The notes under the pieces: generated by a model
Told to the model about the DNA's origin: nothing
Seen by the model: only the letters and a program-made list of their open reading frames with translations
Database searches by the model: none
Program-made: the position numbers and the translations under genes
NCBI GenBank assembly: GCA_964467785.1
Contig: CAYXVB010000041.1
Location: 1-24,432, forward strand
Length of the DNA: 24,432 bases
Direction: 5' to 3'
Origin: CAYXVB01 sp964467785
GTDB lineage: Bacteria; Bdellovibrionota; UBA1018
Shown: piece by piece, positions 14,329 through 21,907 of the stretch
How positions within the stretch are numbered: position 1 is the stretch's first letter
Layout of the letters: each line of letters opens with the position of its first letter

Positions 14329-15318
14329 ATGCCGAACGCAGCCAGGAAAAAGGTCATCTGGTCGCTCGATCCATTCGAGACGCCGAGTTCGCTATTGCGA
14401 CAGACGGGAAGCGCGATCCGCGCGCTCGCGGCCCGGGTCGAGCTCGATCTCGAGGCCGTCTATGTGTTGAGCCCTTCGCAACTGAACGTTTCGCTCGAGT
14501 TCAGTGGTCCTTGGATGGAGCAATTCCGCCCGGTAGCCGAAGCCGCGTTGGATGCAGTGCTTAAACGCCTCCGACTGGATGATATTGGCACTGCGCAGGT
14601 GGTGATCCAGCCCCTCGCTTCGACATCGCATGCAGTGGATGCGTTGATCGATTATGTCCGTCGGCGCGGGGTGGACTTTGTTTTTGCTACGACGCATGGC
14701 CGAAAAGGCGTCAAGCGGATGCTGATGGGTAGCTTCGTTGAAACGCTGCTGCTCCGCACGCCGGTCCCCGTCGTGACCGTAGGGCCCCGATTCAAAAAAG
14801 GCGAGCGCACCAACGAGTCGCCGGATCATATTCTTTATCCAACTGACCTCACCGGTCAGGCGATGGATGTTTTTCGAATCGTGGTCGCCTTTGCGCGGGA
14901 GACACGTTGCACCCTCACGCTCTTTCATGCCATTCCGCATCCGGTGGAGCCGATCCTCCAGTCCGGCGCCTATCTCCTCGGGGGATCGTGGGTGCCCGTG
15001 CGCGCCTATTTCACCAACGAGTCGGATCGGATGAAGCGCAAGGCCGAGGCCTGGGCGCGTTGGGCTCGAAATCAGAAAGTCCAGACTGATCTGATTGTGG
15101 AGTCCCGCTTGGGGGCCATTACCGACGGAATTTTGGAAGCGGCGGAGCGCAAGCGCGCCAGTTGGATCGTTATGGAGGCGGAGAGCGGCCCCGTTTCGGC
15201 CGCGCTCTTAGGTAGCATCACCCGTCAAGTGATCCGGCAGGCTTCGATGCCGGTCATTGTGATGCATCCGCAAAAGCGCCGCATGGCGGCAAAAGCTCAG
15301 CGGCGCAAAGCGGCTTGA
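14329..15318 (+). CDS. Tandem universal stress (UspA-like) protein, 329 aa
   Basis: Two Usp domains are joined head to tail. Domain 1 (about 1-150) opens with KKVIWSLDPF and ends with the nucleotide loop THGRKGVKRMLMGSFVETLL and PVPVVTVGP. Domain 2 (about 160-320) opens with HILYPTDLTG and ends with ESGPVSAALLGSITRQVI and MPVIVMHP. The G-x2-G-x9-G(S/T) ATP-binding signature is close to complete in domain 1 and degenerate in domain 2, which is common in tandem Usps. It is a cytoplasmic stress or energy-sensing protein by family. The start is uncertain: ATG 14329 has no ribosome binding site, while an in-frame TTG at 14299 has AAGG 4 nt upstream and would add 10 residues. Confidence 0.85.
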   Translation: MPNAARKKVIWSLDPFETPSSLLRQTGSAIRALAARVELDLEAVYVLSPSQLNVSLEFSGPWMEQFRPVAEAALDAVLKRLRLDDIGTAQVVIQPLASTSHAVDALIDYVRRRGVDFVFATTHGRKGVKRMLMGSFVETLLLRTPVPVVTVGPRFKKGERTNESPDHILYPTDLTGQAMDVFRIVVAFARETRCTLTLFHAIPHPVEPILQSGAYLLGGSWVPVRAYFTNESDRMKRKAEAWARWARNQKVQTDLIVESRLGAITDGILEAAERKRASWIVMEAESGPVSAALLGSITRQVIRQASMPVIVMHPQKRRMAAKAQRRKAA

Positions 15319-15319
15319 G

Positions 15320-15349
15320 TTGGCATTTAGGGCACGCCTCAGGTAGAAG
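15320..15349 (+). promoter_or_regulatory. Promoter of the SDR-threonine deaminase operon
   Basis: TTGGCA (15320-15325), an 18-base spacer and TAGAAG (15344-15349) lie 6 bases before the ATG. The -10 sits in the loop of an inverted repeat, GCCTCA (15336-15341) and TGAGGC (15350-15355), which could be an operator. The -10 match is only moderate. Confidence 0.4.
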
Positions 15350-15355
15350 TGAGGC

Positions 15356-16066
15356 ATGACTCATCAGCCGAGTACTTCGTCCGTTCGCTCGCCTCAATCC
15401 GTATTGATCACTGGCGCGTCTGGGGCGCTGGGGTTGCAGGTGGTCCGGCGCTTCGTCGAGGGGGGCATGAAGGTTTATGCCACATGGTATGGCGGCACGC
15501 GGCCGACGCCCGATTCCGCGCATCCTTGGCTCGAGCGGGTGAATTGGATCGAGATGGACGTGCGGGATATCGCATCGGTTCGTCGCGGTTTTCCCGAAGG
15601 GGTGGAGGCGCTGGTTCACTGCGCCGGCGGATTTCGCTGGACCCACGTAGAAGAGGTGAGCGACGAAGACTTGGATTTTCTTGTCGATACGAACCTCAAA
15701 TCCACCATTCAGGTGTTGCGTGCAGCGCTACCTGGAATGAAGAAGCGCGGCTTTGGTCGGATCGTGTTTGTCGGAGCGCGCGCGACCCGCGCAGGCAGCG
15801 CCGGGATGGGGCCGTATGCCGCCAGCAAAGCCGGAATCAATCTACTTACAGAATCCTTGGCCGACGAGGTCAAGGGACTCGACATCAACGTCAATGCCGT
15901 GCTGCCTTCGATCATCGACACGCCGGCCAATCGTAAGGACATGCCGCAGGCCGACCCTTCCAAGTGGGTGCGTCCCGATGAGCTTTCGGAAATTATCTTT
16001 GCGCTGACCCAGCCCTGGAGTCGCGCCATCCACGGGGCCTTGATCCCGGTTTCAGGGAGAGTGTGA
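15356..16066 (+). CDS. SDR oxidoreductase resembling dihydropteridine reductase, 236 aa
   Basis: This is a short-chain dehydrogenase with the nucleotide-binding motif TGASGALG, the CAGGF strand and the catalytic PYAASKAG (Tyr and Lys). The usual catalytic Ser 13 residues before Tyr is replaced by Ala (FVGARATRAG). The segment AVLPSIIDTPANRKDMPQAD closely resembles the C-terminal part of animal quinonoid dihydropteridine reductase, which also lacks that Ser. By this likeness it may reduce a quinonoid pterin with NAD(P)H. A related bacterial SDR of other specificity remains possible. No pterin-dependent hydroxylase is in the window. It sits one base before the threonine deaminase start and is co-transcribed with it. 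The start has no well-spaced ribosome binding site (GAGG is only 1 nt away). Confidence 0.82.
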   Translation: MTHQPSTSSVRSPQSVLITGASGALGLQVVRRFVEGGMKVYATWYGGTRPTPDSAHPWLERVNWIEMDVRDIASVRRGFPEGVEALVHCAGGFRWTHVEEVSDEDLDFLVDTNLKSTIQVLRAALPGMKKRGFGRIVFVGARATRAGSAGMGPYAASKAGINLLTESLADEVKGLDINVNAVLPSIIDTPANRKDMPQADPSKWVRPDELSEIIFALTQPWSRAIHGALIPVSGRV

Positions 16067-16067
16067 A

Positions 16068-17279
16068 ATGCGCGTATCGCTCAATGATATCCGGCTCGCT
16101 CGCGAGACACTGACCCAGTACCTCGAGCCCACGCCGCTCCTTTACAATGCCTGGCTTTCGGAGATTTTGGGCTGTCAGCTTTATCTGAAGTTGGAGAACA
16201 TGCACCCGATCGGATCCTTCAAGATCCGCGGCGCGACCTATCGTATCTCGCGTCTCTCGGACGCGGAGAAAAAGAGAGGCGTCATCGCCGCCAGTGCCGG
16301 CAATCACGCCCAGGGCGTGGCGTGGGGTTCGCGCAAGCTGGGCATCAACGCTCTCATCGTGATGCCCAAGGGCGCTCCGCTGATGAAGATCCAAAACACC
16401 CGCATGCTCGGGGCTGAAGTTGTGCTCGAGGGCGACAACTATGATGAAGCCTACGCCGCCGCGATCAAGCTGGCGAAGAAGACGGGGCGCGTTTTCATCC
16501 ATGCGTTTGAAAATGCCGACGTCATCGCGGGCCAGGGAACGTGTGGCCTCGAGATTCTCGATCAGCTCCCGGACGTGGATGCGATCATCGGATCGATCGG
16601 TGGCGGAGGACTGATGTCCGGCGTCAGCGTGGCGATCAAAGAGTCTCGACCAAAGATCAAGCTTTACGGTTGCCAGGCGACTGGAGCGCCCGCCATGTCG
16701 CGCTCCATCAAGAGCGGCAAGGCGATCAAGACCGATCGCGTCGAAACATTTGCCGATGGGATCGCGGTCGCTCGCGCGAGTGAGCAGATTCTTCCGATTC
16801 TGCGCAAGAATCTCGAACAGTGCGTCGAGGGCGGGGACGAAGAAATTGCCGCGGCAGTACTGACGCTGCTTGAAAAGGCAAAGATCGTATCCGAAGGCGC
16901 CGGCGCCCTGCCGCTCGTCGCAGCGGAAAAGCTGCGTTCCCGCCTCAAGGGCAAGAATGTCGTCCTGATCATCAGTGGTGGCAATATCGACGTCAACCTG
17001 CTTTCTCGCATCATCGATCGAGGGTTGATCCGAGCCGGCCGCCGGGTGCGCGTTAACGTACTCATTTCCGATCGCCCGGGTTCGTTGGCCCGATTGACGC
17101 AGTTGATCGCCACGCAGGGGGCCAACATTCTCCAGGCAATCCATGACCGCAACGAACCGGCGATGGGCATCGACCAGACCGATGTCGCATTGACGCTTGA
17201 GACGCGAGGTCCGGAGCACAGCAAGGAAGTGATCGATGCGTTGCGAAAGCATGTGATTCGACTGGACGTGTTGAGCTGA
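16068..17279 (+). CDS. ilvA: Threonine ammonia-lyase (threonine deaminase), 403 aa
   Basis: This is a fold-type II PLP enzyme. The PLP lysine is Lys52 in GSFKIRGA, the substrate loop is SAGNHAQGVAWG, and the phosphate-binding glycine loop is GSIGGGGLMSG. The catalytic domain covers about residues 1-320. The last 80 residues (RVRVNVLISDRPGSLARLTQ, then IHDRNEPAM) form one ACT-type regulatory domain. This is the roughly 400-residue form that converts L-threonine to 2-oxobutanoate and ammonia, feeding isoleucine synthesis or threonine catabolism. Serine dehydration is a common side activity. The start is supported by GGGAGA upstream and by a 1-base gap from the SDR stop. No other isoleucine genes are nearby, so biosynthetic versus catabolic use is open. 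Confidence 0.93.
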   Translation: MRVSLNDIRLARETLTQYLEPTPLLYNAWLSEILGCQLYLKLENMHPIGSFKIRGATYRISRLSDAEKKRGVIAASAGNHAQGVAWGSRKLGINALIVMPKGAPLMKIQNTRMLGAEVVLEGDNYDEAYAAAIKLAKKTGRVFIHAFENADVIAGQGTCGLEILDQLPDVDAIIGSIGGGGLMSGVSVAIKESRPKIKLYGCQATGAPAMSRSIKSGKAIKTDRVETFADGIAVARASEQILPILRKNLEQCVEGGDEEIAAAVLTLLEKAKIVSEGAGALPLVAAEKLRSRLKGKNVVLIISGGNIDVNLLSRIIDRGLIRAGRRVRVNVLISDRPGSLARLTQLIATQGANILQAIHDRNEPAMGIDQTDVALTLETRGPEHSKEVIDALRKHVIRLDVLS

Positions 17280-17315
17280 CGCGGCGAAAGCGCCCAATGG
17301 CGGCAAAACCTGCCG

Positions 17316-17345
17316 ATGCCAAAAGGCGGGTCCTTGGGCTAGACT
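17316..17345 (+). promoter_or_regulatory. Candidate promoter of the metalloprotease-propeptide unit
   Basis: ATGCCA (17316-17321), an 18-base spacer and TAGACT (17340-17345) precede the ATG at 17352 by 6 bases. The mRNA would be leaderless or nearly so. The -35 is a 4/6 match. Confidence 0.35.
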
Positions 17346-17351
17346 CGGGGA

Positions 17352-19247
17352 ATGAGTGGTTCCCAGAGCGCGATCACGGTGACGGTGGCGACGATGCTGG
17401 CGGTTTCGTGCGCGAAACTGCAGGACCAGACGGGAGCCAAGAGCGCCTACTGCGCTCCACAGAGTCTGACGTCGACCTCTTCGTTCGCGTCGGACTCATC
17501 AGGAACCGCGGGCGCCGACACCGCCGTCGCGCGGGTCTTCAAAGTCGATCCGGTGAACTCCTCCGGCATTCCTACGCTTTCCCCGGCTTCGCTCAAGCTC
17601 GACGATTATCGCATGGATGCAACCTTGTACCGGTTGAGCGGCCGCGGTGTCCTCGACGGGAACTACGTGGAAGTCCGTAACGGTCTCTCGTGCGGTGAGT
17701 GGTTCGGCGCCTACGAGACGCGCGGAAACTTCGTGTATTCCCACTCCGACCCGCGCTTCCAGGAGACGATGGCCTACCACATGGGTGACGAGTACCGTGC
17801 CCTGCTCGACAAGCTCGGTTACCTCCGCCCCATCGAGCCCGTGCGAATCGTCGCTCACTGCATGAAGGACGATAACGCTTTTTACATGCGCCAACAGGAC
17901 TTGAGTGGTCAGATCATCGGGAAAGTCTGTCTCGGTGATTCGATCGCGACCCCGGGGGCCTCCTATGCTGACGACGGCGTGGTTACCGTCCATGAGCTCC
18001 AGCACGCCACGACGATCGATCTTTATACAGGAGGCGACGCGCATCAGTCGCTCAATCAGTTCTGGTATGACGAAGCCGGCGGACTCAACGAAGCGGTCTC
18101 CGATTTTGCGGCCCTCGCTTATACCGTTCCATCGCTCTCGGATGCGCTCGACCCGCGAGTCTTCAGCCGCTGGGCACTCGATAAATTCTATCCGGGCTCT
18201 CGCGGCACTCGCGGCACGCACCGCTGCGCGGAATACGACGGTTCGTTCAAGAGCAACTGCTCTGGATTCCCTGGGTTTTCGTCGGACAACAATCAGGTGA
18301 GTTACGTCTATCCCGACGGACTGGGTTGGCCTTACGCCAATAACTACAAAGGGCCGGATCTAGTGCGGTCGGCATTTAATACTTATCGTTCCAAGGAGGA
18401 GATCCACAACGTGGCCATTCTCCTGGAAGGAGCTCTTTGGGATGTTTTCGAAGCCATCAAGTCCAACCACAACGGCGACAGCCTGGCGGCCCAGGCGCTC
18501 ACTCTGAAGGCGACGCTCGAAGCGTTGCGCCACTTGCCCAGGCCGACACTCAAGAATCTTTCACCTGTGACATTTCGCGCTTTCGTGAACGCCTGGACCA
18601 CTTATGCGGGATTGGTCGGTCTCAATGCGGCGGACCAGGAGGCGGCTCGGCAGGCCTTCACCGCCCGAGGCCTGCTGGGTGGGCGTACGCTCGAGTCCAA
18701 TTGGGCCGCGGTCGGCGCGGGCGCCCTCGCGACGCCGGGCCTAAAAATCGAGGACAATCCCAACAAGCTCAAGTCCTGGCTCTACTCGATGCAATCCGAT
18801 ACCTCGCTCGTCACCCAAGGGATCGAGACGGGAATCAATAACCAGCTCGATCCGGGCGAGGTGGTCGCCCTCTGGTTCGATCTCAAGAACGTTTCGGATC
18901 TCACCGCCGGAGGTGTCGGGCTCAACATCACTTCTAAAGATCCCGAAGTGACCTTTCTCGATGCGCGAACCAATATCGGGGCTGTTTCCTCCTCCCAGGC
19001 TCAGATCCAGTATTTCAAGGTCAACGGCACGGCCATAGTGGAGGCCCTTTCCGGGCCCAATTACCCGATTGGGACGGGCAACAGTTATTTTCTGACCCAT
19101 CCCTTCTTTGCGCTCAATTGGTCCACGGCGGTCTGGGCCAAGGTCAGTCCGACGGCGGCGCACGGGAAGGTCGTGACTTTCCAGGTGGAAACCACTCCGT
19201 CCAATGGCGCCACTTCCACCGTACTTTTCACGGCAAAAATCAATTAA
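17352..19247 (+). CDS. Gluzincin metalloprotease (M4/M36-like) lacking its propeptide, probable lipoprotein, 631 aa
   Basis: The N-terminus (ITVTVATMLAVSCAK) looks like a lipoprotein signal with Cys20 as acylation site, though Ala rather than Leu at -3 is atypical. After a Ser/Thr-rich linker the sequence ARVFKVDPVNSSG resembles the start of the mature domain in fungalysin-type proteases. The zinc motif is HELQH (His214, Glu215, His218), and the third ligand is Glu247 in GGLNEAVSDF, the thermolysin-clan N-E-x-x-S-D signature. The C-terminal about 180 residues are beta-rich (LDPGEVVALWFDLKNVSDLT) and look like an accessory domain. FTP/PepSY propeptide sequences that normally precede this fold are missing, but a protein of that type is encoded 9 bases downstream. 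It is probably anchored in the envelope or exported. Confidence 0.85.
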   Translation: MSGSQSAITVTVATMLAVSCAKLQDQTGAKSAYCAPQSLTSTSSFASDSSGTAGADTAVARVFKVDPVNSSGIPTLSPASLKLDDYRMDATLYRLSGRGVLDGNYVEVRNGLSCGEWFGAYETRGNFVYSHSDPRFQETMAYHMGDEYRALLDKLGYLRPIEPVRIVAHCMKDDNAFYMRQQDLSGQIIGKVCLGDSIATPGASYADDGVVTVHELQHATTIDLYTGGDAHQSLNQFWYDEAGGLNEAVSDFAALAYTVPSLSDALDPRVFSRWALDKFYPGSRGTRGTHRCAEYDGSFKSNCSGFPGFSSDNNQVSYVYPDGLGWPYANNYKGPDLVRSAFNTYRSKEEIHNVAILLEGALWDVFEAIKSNHNGDSLAAQALTLKATLEALRHLPRPTLKNLSPVTFRAFVNAWTTYAGLVGLNAADQEAARQAFTARGLLGGRTLESNWAAVGAGALATPGLKIEDNPNKLKSWLYSMQSDTSLVTQGIETGINNQLDPGEVVALWFDLKNVSDLTAGGVGLNITSKDPEVTFLDARTNIGAVSSSQAQIQYFKVNGTAIVEALSGPNYPIGTGNSYFLTHPFFALNWSTAVWAKVSPTAAHGKVVTFQVETTPSNGATSTVLFTAKIN

Positions 19248-19256
19248 GATGCCCTC

Positions 19257-20123
19257 ATGTCCGTAAAACGCTTGATCCTGGTCGCAGCCGCGACCGGCGC
19301 GCTGGCTGGTGCCGTCTTTGTCGCTTTCATTTGGAACGCTCCCTCGCGTCCTTCGCCCGGTCGCACGATTGCGCTTCCTGAGGCGGGCGCGCCCCATCAA
19401 GAAAGCCCTCTCCCAAGCGATCGTCCTTTGGAGGGCGCGGCGGTGGGCGTCGTCGCGACTCCTCGCTCAGTCCGCGCGGTAGAGAATCGAGACGAACGGG
19501 ATTCGCGGTGGAAGGCTTTTCGCGAGAAGTTCGGAGCCGATCTTCGAGGCGAGTTCCACGGCGGCCGCCTGGTTTCGCTTCAAGGCGCGCTCGGGGTGGG
19601 CGCAAAGGCAGGGGCTGACTTTGACTCCACGGATCCGCGGCAGGTTTCAGCGCGCGCTCGCGAGATCCTGGCGGCGTCCCGCGATCTGCTCGGGGTGACC
19701 GCGGAGCCTTCGCTCGCGGGGCCTAAGGCGATACCCGGCCCGGCGTCCGCGCAAGCCGTCTTTCGCCAGACGGTGGACGGAGTGCCGCTGGCTCCTCAGG
19801 GGGCGATCACGATGGATTTTGGGCCGCAAGGCGAGCTGCTCGGGATGGATTCGAGTTATCTTCCGTCGGTTCAAGTGACTAACTCCGTTCGTCTCAACGA
19901 GTCTCAGGCCCGGGAAAAAGCCGTCTCCGCGATACACGACGCCGTGGAGTCGGGTATGAAAACGGAAGGTGGATCGCGCCTGGTCTGGGTGACGGAACCC
20001 GCGCCCGAGGGCCGAGCCGCGGTCGCGCGCCATGCCTACGAATACTCGGTTCAGGGGCGTCAGGTACTGGTCGACGCCGGAGACGGCAGCATTATCGCGA
20101 CGCGGGACCGGAGGCACTTATGA
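19257..20123 (+). CDS. Free-standing FTP/PepSY propeptide-like protein, 288 aa
   Basis: A short basic start and one hydrophobic segment (LILVAAATGALAGAVFVAFIW, residues 6-26) give a signal anchor or signal peptide. The rest matches the prodomain of M4/M36 metalloproteases. An FTP-like part (SRWKAFREKFGADLRGEFHG) is followed by VFRQTVDGVPLAPQGAITMD with the usual G-x-L turn and LP, then a PepSY-type helix (NESQAREKAVSAI). The final segment, AYEYSVQGRQVLVDAGDGSI, is where such prodomains normally join the mature enzyme, and the protein ends eight residues later. No zinc motif is present. It therefore looks like the missing propeptide of the preceding protease, supplied in trans as foldase or inhibitor. 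It overlaps the TSUP gene by 4 bases. Confidence 0.8.
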   Translation: MSVKRLILVAAATGALAGAVFVAFIWNAPSRPSPGRTIALPEAGAPHQESPLPSDRPLEGAAVGVVATPRSVRAVENRDERDSRWKAFREKFGADLRGEFHGGRLVSLQGALGVGAKAGADFDSTDPRQVSARAREILAASRDLLGVTAEPSLAGPKAIPGPASAQAVFRQTVDGVPLAPQGAITMDFGPQGELLGMDSSYLPSVQVTNSVRLNESQAREKAVSAIHDAVESGMKTEGGSRLVWVTEPAPEGRAAVARHAYEYSVQGRQVLVDAGDGSIIATRDRRHL

Positions 20124-20914
20124 TGCCGGGTCTCGAAAACCTCGTGCTCCTGCTCAGTGCCGCCGTCGCAGGGGTCGTCGATGCGATCGCCGGGGGCGGC
20201 GGGCTGGTCTCCGTTCCGGCGTTTCTTGCCGCGGGCGTGCCGATCCCGCTTTTGCTCGGTACCAACAAATGCATGGCCTGCGTGGGCTCGACCGTGGCGC
20301 TCTGGCGTTATCAGCGCGGCGGTCTCATGCCGCGACTGAGGCCGCGGACCTGGGTCGCCCTGGTCGCGATGTCCATCGGTTTTTCAACCCTCGGCGCGCT
20401 GGTCTCCCAGCTGCCGTGGATACTTGAGCGGCTCCGGTTCTTGATTCCTGTGCTCTTGCTTTCCGTAATGGCATTTCTCGTCCGGCGCTGGTTTTTTTCG
20501 GGCCAGGCCGGGCCCGCGCTTCCCTCGGTGGATAAAGATGCCGAGGCCACGCTCGGCCGTTCCGCGACGTGGGGAACCCGAATTTGGATCGCTGTAATTT
20601 CGGCCTATGACGGGCTTTTTGGACCGGGAACGGGCACTTTCTTTCTCTCCATGCTGGAGAGCCGGGGTTTCAGCACGATGACTGCCAATGCGCTCACCAA
20701 GGCATTCAACGTCTCCTCCAACGTGGGAGCGCTCGTGTTCTTCGTGATCCAGGCAAAAGTGCTCTGGGTCACGGGGCTATCGGCGGCCGCTGCTTACATG
20801 GTGGGTAACTATGTGGGTTCGAGCTTGGTGCTCAAGCGCGGCCAGGGCTTGGTACGAGTCACCGTGCTGACGATGACCTCGCTTATGCTGCTTCGTTATG
20901 CCTGGAGCCGTTAA
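20120..20914 (+). CDS. TSUP (TauE/SafE, YfcA-like) membrane permease, 264 aa
   Basis: The first half has the family repeat AGVVDAIAGGGGLVSVPAFL followed by GVPIPLLLGTNK. The second half has the matching YDGLFGPGTGTFF followed by ANALTKAFNVSSNVGAL. About seven or eight hydrophobic segments are visible across 264 residues, the normal size for this family of inner-membrane exporters of sulfite, sulfonates or organic anions. The start overlaps the propeptide stop (ATGATG) and has GGAGG 5 nt upstream, with the second ATG at 20123 8 nt away, so it is translationally coupled to that gene. A sulfur role would suit the cysE-cysK genes 2 kb downstream, but the substrate cannot be told from sequence. 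Confidence 0.9.
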   Translation: MMPGLENLVLLLSAAVAGVVDAIAGGGGLVSVPAFLAAGVPIPLLLGTNKCMACVGSTVALWRYQRGGLMPRLRPRTWVALVAMSIGFSTLGALVSQLPWILERLRFLIPVLLLSVMAFLVRRWFFSGQAGPALPSVDKDAEATLGRSATWGTRIWIAVISAYDGLFGPGTGTFFLSMLESRGFSTMTANALTKAFNVSSNVGALVFFVIQAKVLWVTGLSAAAAYMVGNYVGSSLVLKRGQGLVRVTVLTMTSLMLLRYAWSR

Positions 20915-20923
20915 GTCCCGACG

Positions 20924-20953
20924 TTGCTGGAAGTCTGGCCGACGTGCTAGGCT
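20924..20953 (+). promoter_or_regulatory. Candidate promoter of the epimerase-Rieske unit
   Basis: TTGCTG (20924-20929), an 18-base spacer and TAGGCT (20948-20953) lie 9 bases before the ATG at 20963. A leader of only 2-3 nt is predicted, with no Shine-Dalgarno. Confidence 0.4.
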
Positions 20954-20962
20954 GACGTCGAT

Positions 20963-21907
20963 ATGCAACAGACACTTTCCGTACTGATCACCGGCGGCGC
21001 TGGTTTCATCGGTACCCATTTGGCTCGGCGCCTGGCGGCATCGGGAGTTCAGGTTCGCTCACTTGACCTCGCGGAGCCGCGGCATCCTGCACAAGGGGTG
21101 GAGTACATTCGCGGTGACGTGCGGGATGCGCAAGCCTTGGCGTCGGCCGTCAGGGATACGGACGCGGTCTTTCATCTGGCCGCAATCGCCAGCGTCCCAC
21201 TCTGCCAGAAGGAGCCGCTCGAAAGTTACAGGACCAATCTTCTATCCACGCCGATGCTCCTTGAGGCGATGGATGCCGAGCGCAAGCGCACTGGGCGCGC
21301 GACGCGGATCGTCTTTTCGAGCACGAGCGCGGTTTATGGCGACACGGCGCGGGCAGGAGTGCCGACTCTCGAGGAACCGCTCCAAGCCGAACCCATCTCG
21401 TACTACGCAATACAGAAGCTGAACTCCGAACAGGCGATCCGTCTTTACCGCGCGACCCGCGGGATCCCGGCCGTGGTATTCCGGTTTTTCAACGTTTTCG
21501 GACCTGGGCAGGATCCGTCTTCGCAGTATTCCGGAGTGATTTCCATTTTTAGCAGAGCGATTGAAGAAGGTCGGCCACTTCGGCTCAATGGTGGCGGTAC
21601 GCCGACCCGCGACTTCGTATCGGTGCACGATATCGTGCGCGGGCTCGAGCTTGCGCTTCGCGCGCCGGCGGAAAGGTGTGACGGCAGGCCGATGAATCTC
21701 GCCTCCGGCCACAGCATACCGATCCGAGGGCTCGCCGGAAAAGTGATGGAAGCCGCCGGCCGTAAGGTCCCGCTCGAGGATGCACCCTGGCGCGATGGAG
21801 ATATCCGCGACTCGAGCGCGAGCATCGTCCGCGCTCGCGAGGTGCTGGGCTGGAGTCCTGAGATTTCGCTCGAGGAAGGGCTCGCTGAGCTCCTGCGTGG
21901 AACATGA
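20963..21907 (+). CDS. NAD-dependent sugar-nucleotide epimerase/dehydratase (GalE-like), 314 aa
   Basis: This is an extended SDR. The Rossmann motif TGGAGFIGTHLARRL binds NAD. FHLAAIASVP, SSTSAVYGD and SYYAIQKLNSEQ supply the catalytic Ser/Thr, Tyr and Lys. RFFNVFGPGQ and the C-terminal GGGTPTRDFVSVHDIV (nucleotide-sugar site) are typical of UDP-glucose or UDP-GlcNAc 4-epimerases. Length is normal. It should make a sugar nucleotide for envelope polysaccharide or glycosylation. The exact sugar is not predictable. It overlaps the Rieske oxygenase gene by 4 bases (ATGA), an unusual partner that suggests the two act in one pathway. Confidence 0.9.
   Translation: MQQTLSVLITGGAGFIGTHLARRLAASGVQVRSLDLAEPRHPAQGVEYIRGDVRDAQALASAVRDTDAVFHLAAIASVPLCQKEPLESYRTNLLSTPMLLEAMDAERKRTGRATRIVFSSTSAVYGDTARAGVPTLEEPLQAEPISYYAIQKLNSEQAIRLYRATRGIPAVVFRFFNVFGPGQDPSSQYSGVISIFSRAIEEGRPLRLNGGGTPTRDFVSVHDIVRGLELALRAPAERCDGRPMNLASGHSIPIRGLAGKVMEAAGRKVPLEDAPWRDGDIRDSSASIVRAREVLGWSPEISLEEGLAELLRGT

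Noticed and set aside
15993..17306. Minus-strand ORF of 437 codons opposite threonine deaminase
   Set aside because: It is a shadow of a highly recognisable ilvA gene in GC-rich DNA and contains no domain signal.
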